Of a stretch of DNA of 64,000 nt, positions 43,866 through 54,108 are shown in pieces. Within the stretch, counting starts at the first letter, position 1. Every line of letters begins with the position of its first letter. The position numbers were made by a program, and so were the translations under genes. Under the pieces are notes generated by a model, which worked only from the letters and a program-made list of their open reading frames with translations, ran no database searches and was not told the origin of the DNA. This DNA is from Pandoraea apista (GTDB taxonomy: Bacteria; Pseudomonadota; Gammaproteobacteria; Burkholderiales; Burkholderiaceae), in the NCBI RefSeq assembly GCF_001465595.2, contig NZ_CP013481.2, forward strand, positions 2,480,001 to 2,544,000. The letters run 5' to 3'.

Positions 43866-44639
43866 ATGAGTCAATTGAAAATGCTGTTCGGCTTTCACGC
43901 CGTGACTGCGCGTCTGCGCCACGACGCGGGCAGCGTCGAAGAAATCTACTACGACCCGAGCCGTCGCGACCGTCGCATGACCGACTTCCTGAAACACGTC
44001 GAGTCGGTCAAGGGCGCGCCGGGCGTTAAGATCAAGGTCATTCAGGCCGACGGCAAGCGTCTCGACGGCATGGCCGGTTCGTCGCGTCACCAGGGGGTTG
44101 TCGCTCGGGCTCAGGAAGTGTCGCTGGCGCTCAATCTTGACGAACTGCTCGACGGCATTTCGGGGCCGCCGCTGCTGTTGGTACTCGACGGTGTGACCGA
44201 TCCGCATAACCTCGGTGCGTGTCTGCGCGTTGCAGACGGGGCGGGGGCGCACGCTGTGATTGCACCAAAGGACCGCGCCGTCGGCCTGAACGCGACCGCT
44301 GCCAAAGTCGCCAGCGGGGCTGCCGAAACCGTGCCGTACATCATGGTGACGAACCTCTCGCGCACCTTGCGCGAATTGCAGGAGCGCGGCATCTGGGTCG
44401 TTGGCACGTCCGACGATGCGCCTGCCGACATTTACGGCACCAAGCTCACCGGCCCGATGGCAATTGTCATGGGGGCGGAAGGCGAAGGCATGCGTCGACT
44501 CGTGCGCGAGACCTGCGACGAGTTGATGAGCATTCCGATGGCTGGCGGCTGCGAAAGCCTGAACGTCTCGGTGGCGAGCGCGGTTTGCCTGTATGAAGCG
44601 GTGCGCCAGCGTGCCGTGGCAGCCAAGGGCGCCAAATAA
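43866..44639 (+). CDS. rlmB: 23S rRNA (guanosine-2251-2'-O)-methyltransferase RlmB
   Basis: RlmB is a SPOUT methyltransferase that methylates the ribose of G2251 in the P-loop of 23S rRNA. The 257 residues comprise an L30e-like N-domain ([22 protein letters not shown]) and the trefoil-knot domain with the motifs [27 protein letters not shown] and [26 protein letters not shown] lies eight bases before the ATG. A GC-rich hairpin after the gene (44680-44701) may act as its terminator. Confidence 0.95.
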   Translation: MSQLKMLFGFHAVTARLRHDAGSVEEIYYDPSRRDRRMTDFLKHVESVKGAPGVKIKVIQADGKRLDGMAGSSRHQGVVARAQEVSLALNLDELLDGISGPPLLLVLDGVTDPHNLGACLRVADGAGAHAVIAPKDRAVGLNATAAKVASGAAETVPYIMVTNLSRTLRELQERGIWVVGTSDDAPADIYGTKLTGPMAIVMGAEGEGMRRLVRETCDELMSIPMAGGCESLNVSVASAVCLYEAVRQRAVAAKGAK

Positions 44640-44679
44640 CGTCTGAGAAAGCGCCGGGAAAGGCCAAGTGAAAGCCACT

Positions 44680-44706
44680 GCCCGGCGTGCGATCGCCGGG
44701 CGTCTT
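44680..44706 (+). terminator. Possible terminator after rlmB
   Basis: An 8-bp stem GCCCGGCG/CGCCGGGC with a 6-nt loop, followed only by GTCTTGCGT. The weak T-run lowers confidence. Confidence 0.4.
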
Positions 44707-44752
44707 GCGTGACTGGTTTGCGGACCTTTGCGCGATACTCGCCGCCGGTTGC

Positions 44753-45703
44753 TTATCGGGCGGCTTCGATCAGCCCTTCAAGTTTGACGGCGTCGGCGGC
44801 GAAGGCGCGAATGCCTTCGGCGAGTTTTTCCGTGGCCATTGCATCGTCGTTGAGTGCGAAGCGGAACGACGGTTCATCCGTTCTCACGCGATCGATGGTT
44901 GCGGCGCGGGCATCTTTCGGGTCGAGTTTGCGCGGCACGTCGCCCTGCGTCGTGCGGAGTTGTTCGAGTAGCGCGGGGCTGATCGTCAGCAGATCGCAGC
45001 CTGCGAGTGCCAGAATTTGTCCAGTCGAGCGGAAGCTCGCGCCCATGACTTCCGTGTCGTAGCCAAAATGCTTGTAGTAGCGGTAAATGGTGGCGACCGA
45101 GCGCACGCCCGGGTCATTTACGCCGGCATTGTCCGCTTCGACCCAGTTCGTGCCTGCCGACTTCTTGTACCAGTCGTAGATCCGGCCGACGAACGGTGAA
45201 ATCAGCCGCGCGCCTGCTTCGGCACAAGCAGCCGCTTGTACCAGCGAGAAGAGCAGCGTCATATTGCAGCGAATCTTGTCGCGCTCGAGAATCTCGGCGG
45301 CGCGAATCCCTTCCCACGTCGATGCAATCTTGATCAGCACGCGATCGCGCTCGATGCCTTGCGCCTCGTACATTGCGATGAGCTTGCGTGCACGGGCGAC
45401 GGTGCCTGCCGTATCGAACGACAGTCGGGCGTCGACTTCCGTGGACACACGGCCCGGGACGATATCGAGAATCTCGCGGCCAAAAGCAATCAACAGGCGG
45501 TCGATGATTTCGTCGGTGGATTCGGCGCGGTGTTCGCTGACCACGCGCGTAAGAATTGGACGATAGGCGTCCTTCTGAACGGCGCCGAGGATCAGCGACG
45601 GATTGGTCGTGGCGTCTTGTGGCTTATAGGCATCCATCGCCTGAAAGTCGCCGGTGTCGGCTACGACGATGGTATGGCGTTTGAGCTGATCAAGCTGATT
45701 CAT
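44753..45703 (-). CDS. tal: Transaldolase
   Basis: Transaldolase moves a dihydroxyacetone unit between sugar phosphates in the non-oxidative pentose phosphate pathway. The 316-residue product is of the TalB type. The Schiff-base Lys125 lies in [16 protein letters not shown]; Asp16 (VVADTGDF), DATTNPSLI and [15 protein letters not shown] are conserved positions. It is divergent from rpiA, which acts in the same pathway, with 127 bp between the start codons. Confidence 0.95.
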   Translation of the reverse strand: MNQLDQLKRHTIVVADTGDFQAMDAYKPQDATTNPSLILGAVQKDAYRPILTRVVSEHRAESTDEIIDRLLIAFGREILDIVPGRVSTEVDARLSFDTAGTVARARKLIAMYEAQGIERDRVLIKIASTWEGIRAAEILERDKIRCNMTLLFSLVQAAACAEAGARLISPFVGRIYDWYKKSAGTNWVEADNAGVNDPGVRSVATIYRYYKHFGYDTEVMGASFRSTGQILALAGCDLLTISPALLEQLRTTQGDVPRKLDPKDARAATIDRVRTDEPSFRFALNDDAMATEKLAEGIRAFAADAVKLEGLIEAAR

Positions 45704-45830
45704 GAGAGCGCCCCTGCGAAAAATGCATTGCGTGACGTGAAGTCCGGGATGCGTCCCGGCGATGAAAAACGGCGCGGCACGCCCGACTCCGGTAAACTTC
45801 CGACTTTACCAAACTTTGCTGGAAATCCCC

Positions 45831-46523
45831 ATGACCCAAGACGAACTCAAGCGCCTGGTCGGCCAGGCAGCCGCCGACTATGTGAACCAACACGTGCCCG
45901 AAGGCAGCGTGATCGGCGTGGGCACGGGGTCCACGGCAAACTGCTTTATCGATGCGCTCGCAGCCCACAAGGACCGCTACCGCGGCGCCGTTTCCAGTTC
46001 CGAAGCCAGCACCGAGCGTCTGCGCAAGCATGGCATTGAAGTCTTCGACCTCAATCAGATCGAAAGCCTGCCGGTCTACGTTGACGGTGCCGACGAGATC
46101 AACGCCCTTGGTCACATGATCAAGGGGGGCGGTGGGGCGCTTACGCGCGAGAAGATCGTTGCATCGGTGGCAAAGGAATTTGTCTGCGTTGTCGACGCCT
46201 CGAAAGAGGTCGCGGTGCTTGGCGTATTTCCGCTGCCGGTTGAAGTCATTCCGATGGCGCAGGCGAGTGTGGCTCGCGCGCTGGCGGCACTTGGCGGCAA
46301 GCCGCAGGCGCGCGTGCGTGCCGATGGCAGTCCGTACGTGACCGATAACGGCTGTGCGATTCTCGACGTTCATGGCTTGCAGATACTGGACCCGGTGGCC
46401 TTCGAAGCACAAGTCAACCAGATTCCCGGCGTTGTGACCGTGGGGCTTTTCGCACAACGCGGCGCGGATATCACGCTGATGGGTACGCCGGAAGGTGTGC
46501 GTACCATCGACTACAAAAACTGA
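45831..46523 (+). CDS. rpiA: Ribose-5-phosphate isomerase A
   Basis: RpiA interconverts ribose 5-phosphate and ribulose 5-phosphate. The 230-residue product has [17 protein letters not shown] (phosphate binding), VDGADEIN with the catalytic carboxylates, and [14 protein letters not shown] with the catalytic Lys and Glu. The ATG at 45831 starts the family sequence [18 protein letters not shown]; the frame is open further up with no support. Divergent from tal, so a shared promoter region is likely. Confidence 0.95.
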   Translation: MTQDELKRLVGQAAADYVNQHVPEGSVIGVGTGSTANCFIDALAAHKDRYRGAVSSSEASTERLRKHGIEVFDLNQIESLPVYVDGADEINALGHMIKGGGGALTREKIVASVAKEFVCVVDASKEVAVLGVFPLPVEVIPMAQASVARALAALGGKPQARVRADGSPYVTDNGCAILDVHGLQILDPVAFEAQVNQIPGVVTVGLFAQRGADITLMGTPEGVRTIDYKN

Positions 46524-46538
46524 TTCCGGGAGGGCAGG

Positions 46539-47609
46539 ATGGCTGGATCGCGTCGTCTTCCCGAAACCTGGTTCCGCCGAGGCTTGTGGCTGATCGCCGT
46601 GTTATTCGCGGTGTTTCTGATTGGTCTTGGCGGGCTTGTCGTTGACAAACTGCCGGGGGTTGCCCCGGCGCCCACACTCGATTCGTTCGTTGACCGTGTG
46701 CAGGCCGAGCGTGCCGACGCGTCCATCAAGCAGGCGCAGACGCAGTTGGAAGACATCGATGGGCAGATAGAGACGGCGCGTTTGCAGCTCAAGGCGCGCA
46801 GCACTGCATATCGCAATGCTCGGGAGTCGTTCAACGATTGGGTGGCGACACGAACGGCGACGGCGCAGGCCAGTCAGGATGCGGAGCTTATTTCGCGCAC
46901 CCGTGCGCTGGACACGCTGAAGTCCGCAGAGCGCGATGCCCAGACGCAAGTTGACACGCTAGAGGCGAAGCAGTTGGAGGCCCAGCGTGCGGTACAGACG
47001 GCGCGCAACGCGCGTGACGCGTTGAATACAGCGGCGGGTGAGCAGTTGGCTGCGATTCAGCGTTCGCAGGACCTGAAGGTTTTCGGCATTCGATTGGCGT
47101 TAACGTTGCCGTTGTTGGCGGTAGCGGGCTGGCTCTTTGTGCGGCAACGCAAGAGTACGTGGTGGCCGTTCGTGTGGGGTTTCGTATTCTTTGCGTTGTT
47201 TGCGTTCTTCGTGGAGTTAGTGCCGTATCTGCCGGACTATGGTGGCTATGTCCGGTATCTGGTTGGCATTGTGTTAACGGTGCTGATTGGTCGTTATGCG
47301 ATCGTATCGTTGCAGAAGTACTTGGCGAGGCAGAAGGCGGAAGAGCAGTTGCCGGACGAGGAGCGTCGCAAGACGTTGTCGTACGATCTGGCGCAGGCGA
47401 GGCTGGCGAAGTCGGTGTGTCCGGGGTGTGAGCGTCCGGTGAAGCTGGACGACCCTGAGCGCGACTTCTGCGTACACTGCGGCATCTGTTTGTTTGATCG
47501 ATGCGGTACGTGTACGACGCGAAAGAATGCGTTTGCGCATTTCTGTCATCGCTGCGGTGCGCGTTCGATGGGAACTGGTACAGAGGGCCCTGCGATCAAA
47601 GCGACCTGA
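46539..47609 (+). CDS. Membrane protein with coiled coil and C-terminal zinc ribbons
   Basis: A 356-residue protein of unknown function. TM1 is at about residues 14-36; a long coiled coil follows (about 50-180, rich in A/Q/E/R, on the opposite side of the membrane from the N-terminus); three more helices lie at about 187-205, 211-228 and 234-255; the C-terminus carries two zinc-ribbon-like units (CPGC...CVHC and CGTC...CHRC). GGGAGG precedes the ATG and rpiA ends 15 bp earlier, so it may be co-transcribed with rpiA. By topology the coil would be periplasmic and the ribbons cytoplasmic. The combination suggests a membrane scaffold or sensor; I cannot assign a role. Confidence 0.75.
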   Translation: MAGSRRLPETWFRRGLWLIAVLFAVFLIGLGGLVVDKLPGVAPAPTLDSFVDRVQAERADASIKQAQTQLEDIDGQIETARLQLKARSTAYRNARESFNDWVATRTATAQASQDAELISRTRALDTLKSAERDAQTQVDTLEAKQLEAQRAVQTARNARDALNTAAGEQLAAIQRSQDLKVFGIRLALTLPLLAVAGWLFVRQRKSTWWPFVWGFVFFALFAFFVELVPYLPDYGGYVRYLVGIVLTVLIGRYAIVSLQKYLARQKAEEQLPDEERRKTLSYDLAQARLAKSVCPGCERPVKLDDPERDFCVHCGICLFDRCGTCTTRKNAFAHFCHRCGARSMGTGTEGPAIKAT

Positions 47610-47633
47610 AAACAGCATCAGTAAAAAGAAAAG

Positions 47634-47669
47634 AAAAAAGCACACGGGGCGATCCGTGTGCTTTTTTTT
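47634..47669. terminator. Terminator after the zinc-ribbon membrane protein gene
   Basis: AGCACACGG/CCGTGTGCT stem with a 6-nt loop and long A- and T-runs on either side (TTTTTTTT downstream on plus). It can serve both strands, here mainly the plus-strand gene. Confidence 0.85.
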
Positions 47670-47789
47670 GCGTCTGGCCAAAATGTGGAGACGGTTCGGC
47701 GCTCCTTTCTGCAGCGAGTTGGGGTTATGTCTGAGAGGCGGAAAGGGGCGCTGGACCGTCTGGAGGGCGGTGTCAGGCGGTGAAGAAAA

Positions 47790-48065
47790 TCACTCGGAAG
47801 GCGGAGGCACGTAGCCTTGAGCGACATCGGCCCCGTCACCGAAGAAATACTTTTCGGTTTGTTTCACGAGATATTGACGGGCACGAGGATCGGCCATATT
47901 GAGGCGATTTTCGTTGATCAGCATCGTTTGTTGCTTGAGCCATCCGGCCCAGGCTTCTTTCGAGACGCTTTCCCAGAGGCGTTTGCCGAGTTCGCCGGGC
48001 ATGGGGGGGAAATCGAGACCTTCGGCTTCTTTACCGAGCTTGATGCATTGAACCATGCGTGCCAT
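47790..48065 (-). CDS. yggX: YggX, Fe(II)-trafficking/oxidative damage protection protein
   Basis: A 91-residue cytoplasmic protein of the YggX family, linked in enterics to protection of Fe-S clusters from oxidation. [39 protein letters not shown] and [20 protein letters not shown] are near-diagnostic, including the single conserved Cys7. AAGGAG lies close before the ATG. It is not linked to mutY here, its partner in enterics. It may be in one unit with argA, 182 bp upstream. Confidence 0.95.
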   Translation of the reverse strand: MARMVQCIKLGKEAEGLDFPPMPGELGKRLWESVSKEAWAGWLKQQTMLINENRLNMADPRARQYLVKQTEKYFFGDGADVAQGYVPPPSE

Positions 48066-48247
48066 GGGGGAACTCCTTCGTAATCGTCGTGTGGCGTGAG
48101 AGGGGGGCCGTGCGCTGGCGGACGTCTACCGGGGTAAGACGGGCGCATCGGGTGGATGCGCAGCGGCCGATGTTTGGATATGGGGGCAGGGGAGCCAGAC
48201 ACAAGGGAGGAAATCCTTGGGGAGGCCCACAGCCTGCCGGTCCGTGG

Positions 48248-49597
48248 TTAAAGTTTTTTGATGAGTACCAGCGAGCGGCGTTGCCAGTTGTAGAGGCGGC
48301 GGCGATCGGCGGGAAGGTCATCGACCCCGGCTTTGACGAAGCCGCGCTTGAGGAACCAGTGTTCGGTGCGGGTGGTGAGCACGAACAGGCGTTCCAGGCC
48401 GCGGGCGCGGGCGCGTTGCTCGATGTGTTTGAGCAGGCGTTCGCCGTCTCCCGAACCTTGGGCTTCCGGATCGACTGTCAGGCAGGCCATCTCGCCGATG
48501 CGCTCGGTGGGATAGGGGTAGAGTGCTGCACAGCCGAAGAGGCGTCCATCGTGCTCGATGACCGAGAAGTGGTCGATGTCACGTTCCAGTTGGTGGCGTC
48601 CGCGTCGTACCAGCGTGCCATCCGATTCCAGAGGTTCGATGAGTTGCAGAATACCGCCGACGTCGTCGATCGTGGCTTCGCGCAGGCTTTCCAGGTTCTC
48701 GTACGAGATCATGGTGCCCACGCCATCGTGTGAGAACAGTTCGAGCAGCATGCTGCCGTCGAGTGCGAAGGGCACGATGTGCGCGCGGCCCACGCCTGCG
48801 CGGCAGGCGCGCGTGGCGTATTTCAGGTAAAAGGCCGAGTCGCGGTCGAGCGAGCCTTGCGACTGTAGGCGCTGGGCATCTTCGAGCGTCAGTTCACGCT
48901 GCAACTCGTTGTATTCGTTGAGAACGCCGGGTGTCTCGGTGATGAAGATCAGCTTATCGGCACGCAACGCGATGGCGGCCGACGAGGCCACATCTTCCAT
49001 CGTCAGGTTGAACGACTGGCCCGTGGGCGAGAAGCCCAGCGGCGAGAGCAGTACGATCTTGCCGTTCGCGAGCGACAGGCGGATCGATTCGGCGTCCACC
49101 TTGCGCACCACGCCCGTGTGCTGGAAGTCCACGCCGTCGACGATGCCGACCGGACGACCGGTGACGAAGTTGCCCGACACCACGCTGATGCGCGCGTTGC
49201 CCATTGGCGTGTTCGGCAGCCCCTGGCTGATCGACGCTTCGATGTCCAGACGCAGCTCGCCCGCCGCTTCCTTCACTGCTTCGAGTGCGGCCGCGTCGGT
49301 AATGCGCATCTGCTGGGCGAAATGCGATTCGATATGTCGCAGGCGCATCTGCTCTTCGACCTGGGGTCGTGAGCCGTGCACCAGCACAATGTGCATGCCC
49401 ATGGCACACAGCAGCGCAACGTCCTGAATCAGCGAGTCGAGCCCGCCGGCGGCGACAAGCTCGCCACCGAAAGCGACCACAAAGGTCTTGTCGCGAAACG
49501 CGTGGATATAAGGGGCGACCGATCGCAGCCAGTCCACGAACTGGGCTTGGTGGGCGGTCTCTTCGTCTTGTAGGGCGGGGTCGGGTTCGGTCAGCAT
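48248..49597 (-). CDS. argA: N-acetylglutamate synthase, ArgA type
   Basis: ArgA acetylates glutamate from acetyl-CoA, the first committed step of arginine synthesis, and is normally inhibited by arginine. In 449 residues there is an N-terminal amino-acid-kinase-like domain (about 15-295: FVVAFGGELV, IVLVHGSRPQ) that binds arginine, and a C-terminal GNAT domain (about 305-449: MACLTVDPEAQGSGDGERLLKHIE). The architecture and length are as in proteobacterial ArgA. The start lies 44 bp from the divergent hrpA start, with a palindromic -10 element between. Confidence 0.93.
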   Translation of the reverse strand: MLTEPDPALQDEETAHQAQFVDWLRSVAPYIHAFRDKTFVVAFGGELVAAGGLDSLIQDVALLCAMGMHIVLVHGSRPQVEEQMRLRHIESHFAQQMRITDAAALEAVKEAAGELRLDIEASISQGLPNTPMGNARISVVSGNFVTGRPVGIVDGVDFQHTGVVRKVDAESIRLSLANGKIVLLSPLGFSPTGQSFNLTMEDVASSAAIALRADKLIFITETPGVLNEYNELQRELTLEDAQRLQSQGSLDRDSAFYLKYATRACRAGVGRAHIVPFALDGSMLLELFSHDGVGTMISYENLESLREATIDDVGGILQLIEPLESDGTLVRRGRHQLERDIDHFSVIEHDGRLFGCAALYPYPTERIGEMACLTVDPEAQGSGDGERLLKHIEQRARARGLERLFVLTTRTEHWFLKRGFVKAGVDDLPADRRRLYNWQRRSLVLIKKL

Positions 49598-49623
49598 GAG
49601 TGTACGTGCGCAAACATGCGCAG

Positions 49624-49633
49624 ATTATATAAT
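49624..49633. promoter_or_regulatory. Shared palindromic -10 element for argA and hrpA
   Basis: ATTATATAAT reads TATAAT on both strands. It lies in the 44-bp gap between two divergent start codons. For hrpA the TATAAT (49628-49633) is only eight bases before the ATG. No good -35 hexamer was found on either side. Confidence 0.55.
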
Positions 49634-49641
49634 GCGCGCCC

Positions 49642-52600
49642 ATGGCAAGTGATGAACGAAATCGACAATCTCCGCCCCCGAAGCCGAAAGTGATGGCGCC
49701 GGGGCACACGCGTGCCCAATCCACGGCCACTGCGTCAACCCAGAAGGCTGCCAAAGGCGCCTCCCAACCGTCGGGCGCAGGCAATGCCCGTGGCCGGACC
49801 CCTGCGGGCGCACGTCGCCTAACGGCTGCCGAGCGCGATGCACGCGACGCCGAACGCCTGGCCGCCCGGCAGGCCACCGCCAATCGCGTTCCTGAAATCC
49901 AATTCCCTGAAGCGCTGCCCGTCTCCGGCCGGCGCGAGGAGATTGCGCGCGCCATTGCCGGCCACCAGGTCGTGATCGTGAGTGGCGAGACCGGGTCGGG
50001 CAAGACCACCCAGCTTCCCAAAATATGTCTGGCCCTCGGGCGCGGACTCGGTGCCGGCGGCACCGGCCTCATCGGCCATACCCAACCGCGCCGGATTGCG
50101 GCGTCGGCCACCGCGCGCCGCATTGCCGACGAACTGAATACGCCGCTGGGCGAGATCGTCGGCTTCAAAGTGCGGTTCAACGACACCCTGTCGAATGGCG
50201 CGTCTGTCAAATTGATGACCGACGGGATTCTGCTTGCCGAGACGCAGACCGATCCGCTGTTGCGCGCGTACGACACCATCATCATCGACGAGGCGCACGA
50301 GCGCAGTCTGAACATCGACTTCCTGCTTGGCTACCTCAAGCAACTGCTGCCGCGCCGCCCGGACCTGAAGGTCATCATCACTTCGGCCACCATCGATGCA
50401 GACCGCTTCGCCCGCCATTTCGGCACTGGCGAGGGCGACGATCTGCGCCCGGCGCCCGTTATCGAGGTGAGCGGCCGCCTGTACCCGGTGGAGGTGCGTT
50501 ACCGGCCGATTCAGGACGACGCGCGCATCGCCAACGCCGAAGGGCGCGACGGCAGCCGCGCAAGCGCCCGGGATCGCGAGCGCGACCTGATGGACGGCAT
50601 TGTCGACGCGGTGGACGAACTCTGCCGCGAAGGCTCGGGCGACGTGCTCGTGTTCCTGCCCGGCGAGCGCGAAATTCGCGAAGCCGCCGAGGCGTTGCGT
50701 AAGCATCACCCGCCGCACACCGAAATCCTGCCGCTCTTCGCGCGACTCTCGGCGACCGATCAGGAGCGCGTGTTCAAGCCGTCCAACGCGCGGCGTATCG
50801 TGCTGGCGACGAACGTGGCGGAAACCTCGCTCACCGTGCCGGGTATCCGCTATGTGGTCGACGCCGGCACGGCGCGCGTCAAACGGTACTCGTACCGCAA
50901 CAAAGTCGAGCAACTGCAAATCGAATCGATCTCGCAAGCGGCCGCCAATCAGCGGGCAGGGCGTTGCGGCCGTGTGGCCGACGGCGTGTGTATTCGTCTG
51001 TATGACGAGACCGACTTTCAGTCGCGAGCGCGTTTCACCGACCCGGAAATCCTGCGCTCGTCGCTCGCGGCCGTCATTCTGCGCATGCAGTCGCTTCGCC
51101 TCGCGAAGGTCGAGGAATTCCCGTTTATCGAACCGCCGCCCGGGCGCGCCATTGCCGACGGCTACCAACTGCTCAACGAGCTGGGCGCCGTCGACGACAC
51201 CAATCAGCTCACGCCGCTCGGGCGTGAACTGGCGCGTCTGCCGCTCGACCCTCGCGTGGGGCGCATGATTCTCGCCGCGCGCGACCACCAGTCGCTGCGG
51301 GAAGTCCTCATCATCGCAAGCGCGCTCGCCGTGCAAGACCCGCGCGACCGGCCCATCGAGGCGCAGGACGCCGCCGACAACGCGCATCGCAAGTTCGCCG
51401 ACGAGAAATCCGAATTCCTCTCGTGGCTCAAGATATGGCAGTGGTTCGAAGAGGCGATTGCCCACAAGAAGTCGAACCGACTGCTGGCGCAGGCATGCCG
51501 CGAGAACTTCCTCTCGCAGTTGCGCCTGCGTGAGTGGCGCGACGTTCACAGCCAACTGCTCACCGTTGTGAGAGAGCAGGGCTGGCGTCTCAACGAATCC
51601 GAAGCGACCTACGAGCAACTGCATCTGGCGCTCCTCGCCGGCCTGCTGGGCAATATCGGCTGCAAGGCCGAGGACGATCCGCATTTCCTCGGTGCACACG
51701 GTATCAAGTTCCATATCTGGCCGGGGTCCTCGCTTGTGAAGAAAGCCGGCCGATGGGTGATGGCTGGCGAACTCGTCGAAACAAGCCGCCTCTATGCGCG
51801 GTGCATCGCACGTATCGAGCCCGAGTGGATCGAACGCGTCGGCAAGCACCTCGTGAAGACTTCGCTTTCCGACGCGCATTGGGAGAAAAAGGCCGCGCAA
51901 GTCACCGCCTACGAACGCGGCACGCTCTACGGTCTGACGATCTACGCGCGTCGGCGCATGAATTTCGGCCCGCGCGATCCGCGCCGCGCCCGTGAAATCT
52001 TCCTGCGCAGCGCGCTCGTGGAAGGCGAATGGGAAACGAAGCTGCCGTTCTTCGCGCACAACCGCAAGCTGATTGCCGATATCGAGCAACTTGAGCACAA
52101 ATCGCGACGTCAGGACGTACTCGTCGACGACGAACTGATCTACGCGTTCTACGACGCCAACGTGCCCGAAGACCTCTACGACGGCACGAGCTTCGAGCAT
52201 TGGTATCGAGAGACGGCCAAGGGCACGCCGAAGCTGCTCTACCTCGTGCGCGACGACCTGATGCGCCACGAAGCGGCCGGCGTCACGACGGATCTGTTCC
52301 CGAAGAAGACGACCATCGCCGGCATAGAAATGGCGCTCACGTACCACTTCGAGCCGGGTTCGCCGCGCGACGGGGTAACGCTCGCCGTGCCGCTCTACGC
52401 GCTCAATCAGGTCGATGCCCGCCGCTGCGAGTGGCTGGTGCCGGGCATGCTCAAGGAAAAAGCGCATCTGCTCATGAAGTCACTGCCACAGAAGCTGCGG
52501 CGTCACTTCGTGCCGTTGCCGGAATATGCGGCAGGCTTCCTCGACCGGGCGACATTCGGACAGGGTGCGCTGCTCGATGCCCTCATGGCCGATGCCCGGG

Positions 52601-53802
52601 AGTTGACCGGCGTCATGCTCAAGTCGAGCGACTTCAAGCTCGAAATGCTCCCGGCGCACTTGTCGATGAACTTCAAGGTGATCGACGAGCACGGGCGGCA
52701 ACTTGGCATGGGGCGCAATCTTGCGCAACTGCGCGCCGAACTCGGCCAGCAAGCGCAGCGCACATTCCAGCAGATCGCGGCGAAGAGCGGCGCGACGCCC
52801 ACCGGCGGCACCACCGTGGATTCGCAGGCGCGAGGGGACGTGGCACCGTCGTCGCAGGCGGTAGCAACCTCAGGTCGTGGTGAGGGCAAAGCCGGGGTCA
52901 AAGGCGCGGGCAAGGTGGCGCCAGCCTCGGGGGCTGCCGTCGAGCCAGGCCGTTATGACAACCTCACGACGTGGAGCTTCGGCGAACTGCCCGAAATGCT
53001 CGAAATCCGGCGCGGCGGTCAGACACTGTTCGGTTACCCGGCGCTGGTGGACCGCGGCGATCATTGCGATCTGGAGGTGTTCGACGATCCGGATGAGGCG
53101 CAACGTCAGCATCGCGCGGGCCTGCGGCGGCTCTTCGCGATCCAGTTGCGCGAGCAGGTGAAGTATCTGGAGAAGAACATTCCCGGCTTGCAGCAGATGG
53201 CGATGCAGTACATGAATCTGGGCACGCAGGAGGAACTGCGTGAGCAGATCGTGGATCTGGCGCTTGAGCGTGCGTGCCTCCAGTTACCGTGGCCTAGTGA
53301 CAATGCGTCGTTCGTCGCGCGTAAGGACGAGGGGCGCGGACGTCTCACCCTGCTCGCACAGGAGATCGCGCGTCTGGCCGGGCAGATACTCACCGAGTAC
53401 GCCGCGTTACAAAAAAAGCTGGCACAAGCCAAGCCGTTTGCACAAGCGTATGCCGATCTGACGGCGCAATTGCAGCGCTTGGTCGGCAAGCGATTCCTGA
53501 TCGACACGCCGTATGCGCAATTGGCGCACTTCCCGCGCTATCTGAAGGCCATGACCGGGCGCATCGACAAGCTCAAGGCCGACCCGGCGCGTGACGCACG
53601 CGCCATGAGCGAACTCGGACCGCTGCTGCAGAACTGGCAGCGTGCCACGTCGCAACGCCGCGATCATGGCGACGCGCGCCTCGAAGAGTTCCGCTGGTTG
53701 CTCGAAGAACTGCGCGTCTCGCTGTTCGCGCAGGAGTTGCGCACGCCCATGCCGGTGTCGGTCAAGCGTTTGCACAAGGTCTGGGAAGCGTTGCAGCGCT
53801 GA
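49642..53802 (+). CDS. hrpA: ATP-dependent RNA helicase HrpA
   Basis: HrpA is a DEAH-box 3'-5' RNA helicase, in E. coli involved in rescue of stalled or collided ribosomes. The 1386-residue product has a basic, Ala-rich N-tail (1-90), helicase motifs GETGSGKTTQLPK (about 114), DEAHERS (about 215), SATID, and QRAGRCGR, then winged-helix, HA2 and OB domains, and a long C-terminal DUF3418-type region. It is slightly longer than the 1300-residue E. coli protein; the extra part includes a Gly/Ala/Ser linker around residues 1045-1100. The ATG has no upstream ribosome site, which fits a leaderless start. Confidence 0.95.
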   Translation: MASDERNRQSPPPKPKVMAPGHTRAQSTATASTQKAAKGASQPSGAGNARGRTPAGARRLTAAERDARDAERLAARQATANRVPEIQFPEALPVSGRREEIARAIAGHQVVIVSGETGSGKTTQLPKICLALGRGLGAGGTGLIGHTQPRRIAASATARRIADELNTPLGEIVGFKVRFNDTLSNGASVKLMTDGILLAETQTDPLLRAYDTIIIDEAHERSLNIDFLLGYLKQLLPRRPDLKVIITSATIDADRFARHFGTGEGDDLRPAPVIEVSGRLYPVEVRYRPIQDDARIANAEGRDGSRASARDRERDLMDGIVDAVDELCREGSGDVLVFLPGEREIREAAEALRKHHPPHTEILPLFARLSATDQERVFKPSNARRIVLATNVAETSLTVPGIRYVVDAGTARVKRYSYRNKVEQLQIESISQAAANQRAGRCGRVADGVCIRLYDETDFQSRARFTDPEILRSSLAAVILRMQSLRLAKVEEFPFIEPPPGRAIADGYQLLNELGAVDDTNQLTPLGRELARLPLDPRVGRMILAARDHQSLREVLIIASALAVQDPRDRPIEAQDAADNAHRKFADEKSEFLSWLKIWQWFEEAIAHKKSNRLLAQACRENFLSQLRLREWRDVHSQLLTVVREQGWRLNESEATYEQLHLALLAGLLGNIGCKAEDDPHFLGAHGIKFHIWPGSSLVKKAGRWVMAGELVETSRLYARCIARIEPEWIERVGKHLVKTSLSDAHWEKKAAQVTAYERGTLYGLTIYARRRMNFGPRDPRRAREIFLRSALVEGEWETKLPFFAHNRKLIADIEQLEHKSRRQDVLVDDELIYAFYDANVPEDLYDGTSFEHWYRETAKGTPKLLYLVRDDLMRHEAAGVTTDLFPKKTTIAGIEMALTYHFEPGSPRDGVTLAVPLYALNQVDARRCEWLVPGMLKEKAHLLMKSLPQKLRRHFVPLPEYAAGFLDRATFGQGALLDALMADARELTGVMLKSSDFKLEMLPAHLSMNFKVIDEHGRQLGMGRNLAQLRAELGQQAQRTFQQIAAKSGATPTGGTTVDSQARGDVAPSSQAVATSGRGEGKAGVKGAGKVAPASGAAVEPGRYDNLTTWSFGELPEMLEIRRGGQTLFGYPALVDRGDHCDLEVFDDPDEAQRQHRAGLRRLFAIQLREQVKYLEKNIPGLQQMAMQYMNLGTQEELREQIVDLALERACLQLPWPSDNASFVARKDEGRGRLTLLAQEIARLAGQILTEYAALQKKLAQAKPFAQAYADLTAQLQRLVGKRFLIDTPYAQLAHFPRYLKAMTGRIDKLKADPARDARAMSELGPLLQNWQRATSQRRDHGDARLEEFRWLLEELRVSLFAQELRTPMPVSVKRLHKVWEALQR

Positions 53803-54108
53803 TACGACCGGAACCGGCAGCTCGCCGGGCGAGTGTCGCGTGGGAAGCCTCTGCCCGATATGACGTCCGGCGTCTGCTTCGGGCGCCACTTTTTGCAGGC
53901 AATCGCGCCGGCGGTTTGCGTTACATCAGGAAGTGTCCGAATAGCGTTTCGCCAGATCAAAAAAGGTGCGCTGCGGGCGCGCTGGCGGGGTGTTCCCGGC
54001 CTACAATAGCGAGGCTTTTTCGAGGCGTCGTGTCCGCGTGCTTCGCGACGGCTTCAGTCATCTGATTCAGTCACTTTTCTGCCCATTTTTCTCCCGAGAG
54101 ACTCTGTA
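53803..54108. other. Intergenic region between hrpA and the YVTN gene
   Basis: About 300 bases without a gene. CCTACAATAGCG near 54000 could be a -10 box (TACAAT) for the exported propeller gene, but no matching -35 hexamer was recognised. No obvious terminator for hrpA was found. Confidence 0.4.

Noticed and set aside
49819..52467. An 882-codon open frame opposite hrpA
   Set aside because: Antisense shadow; helicase motifs are on the plus strand.
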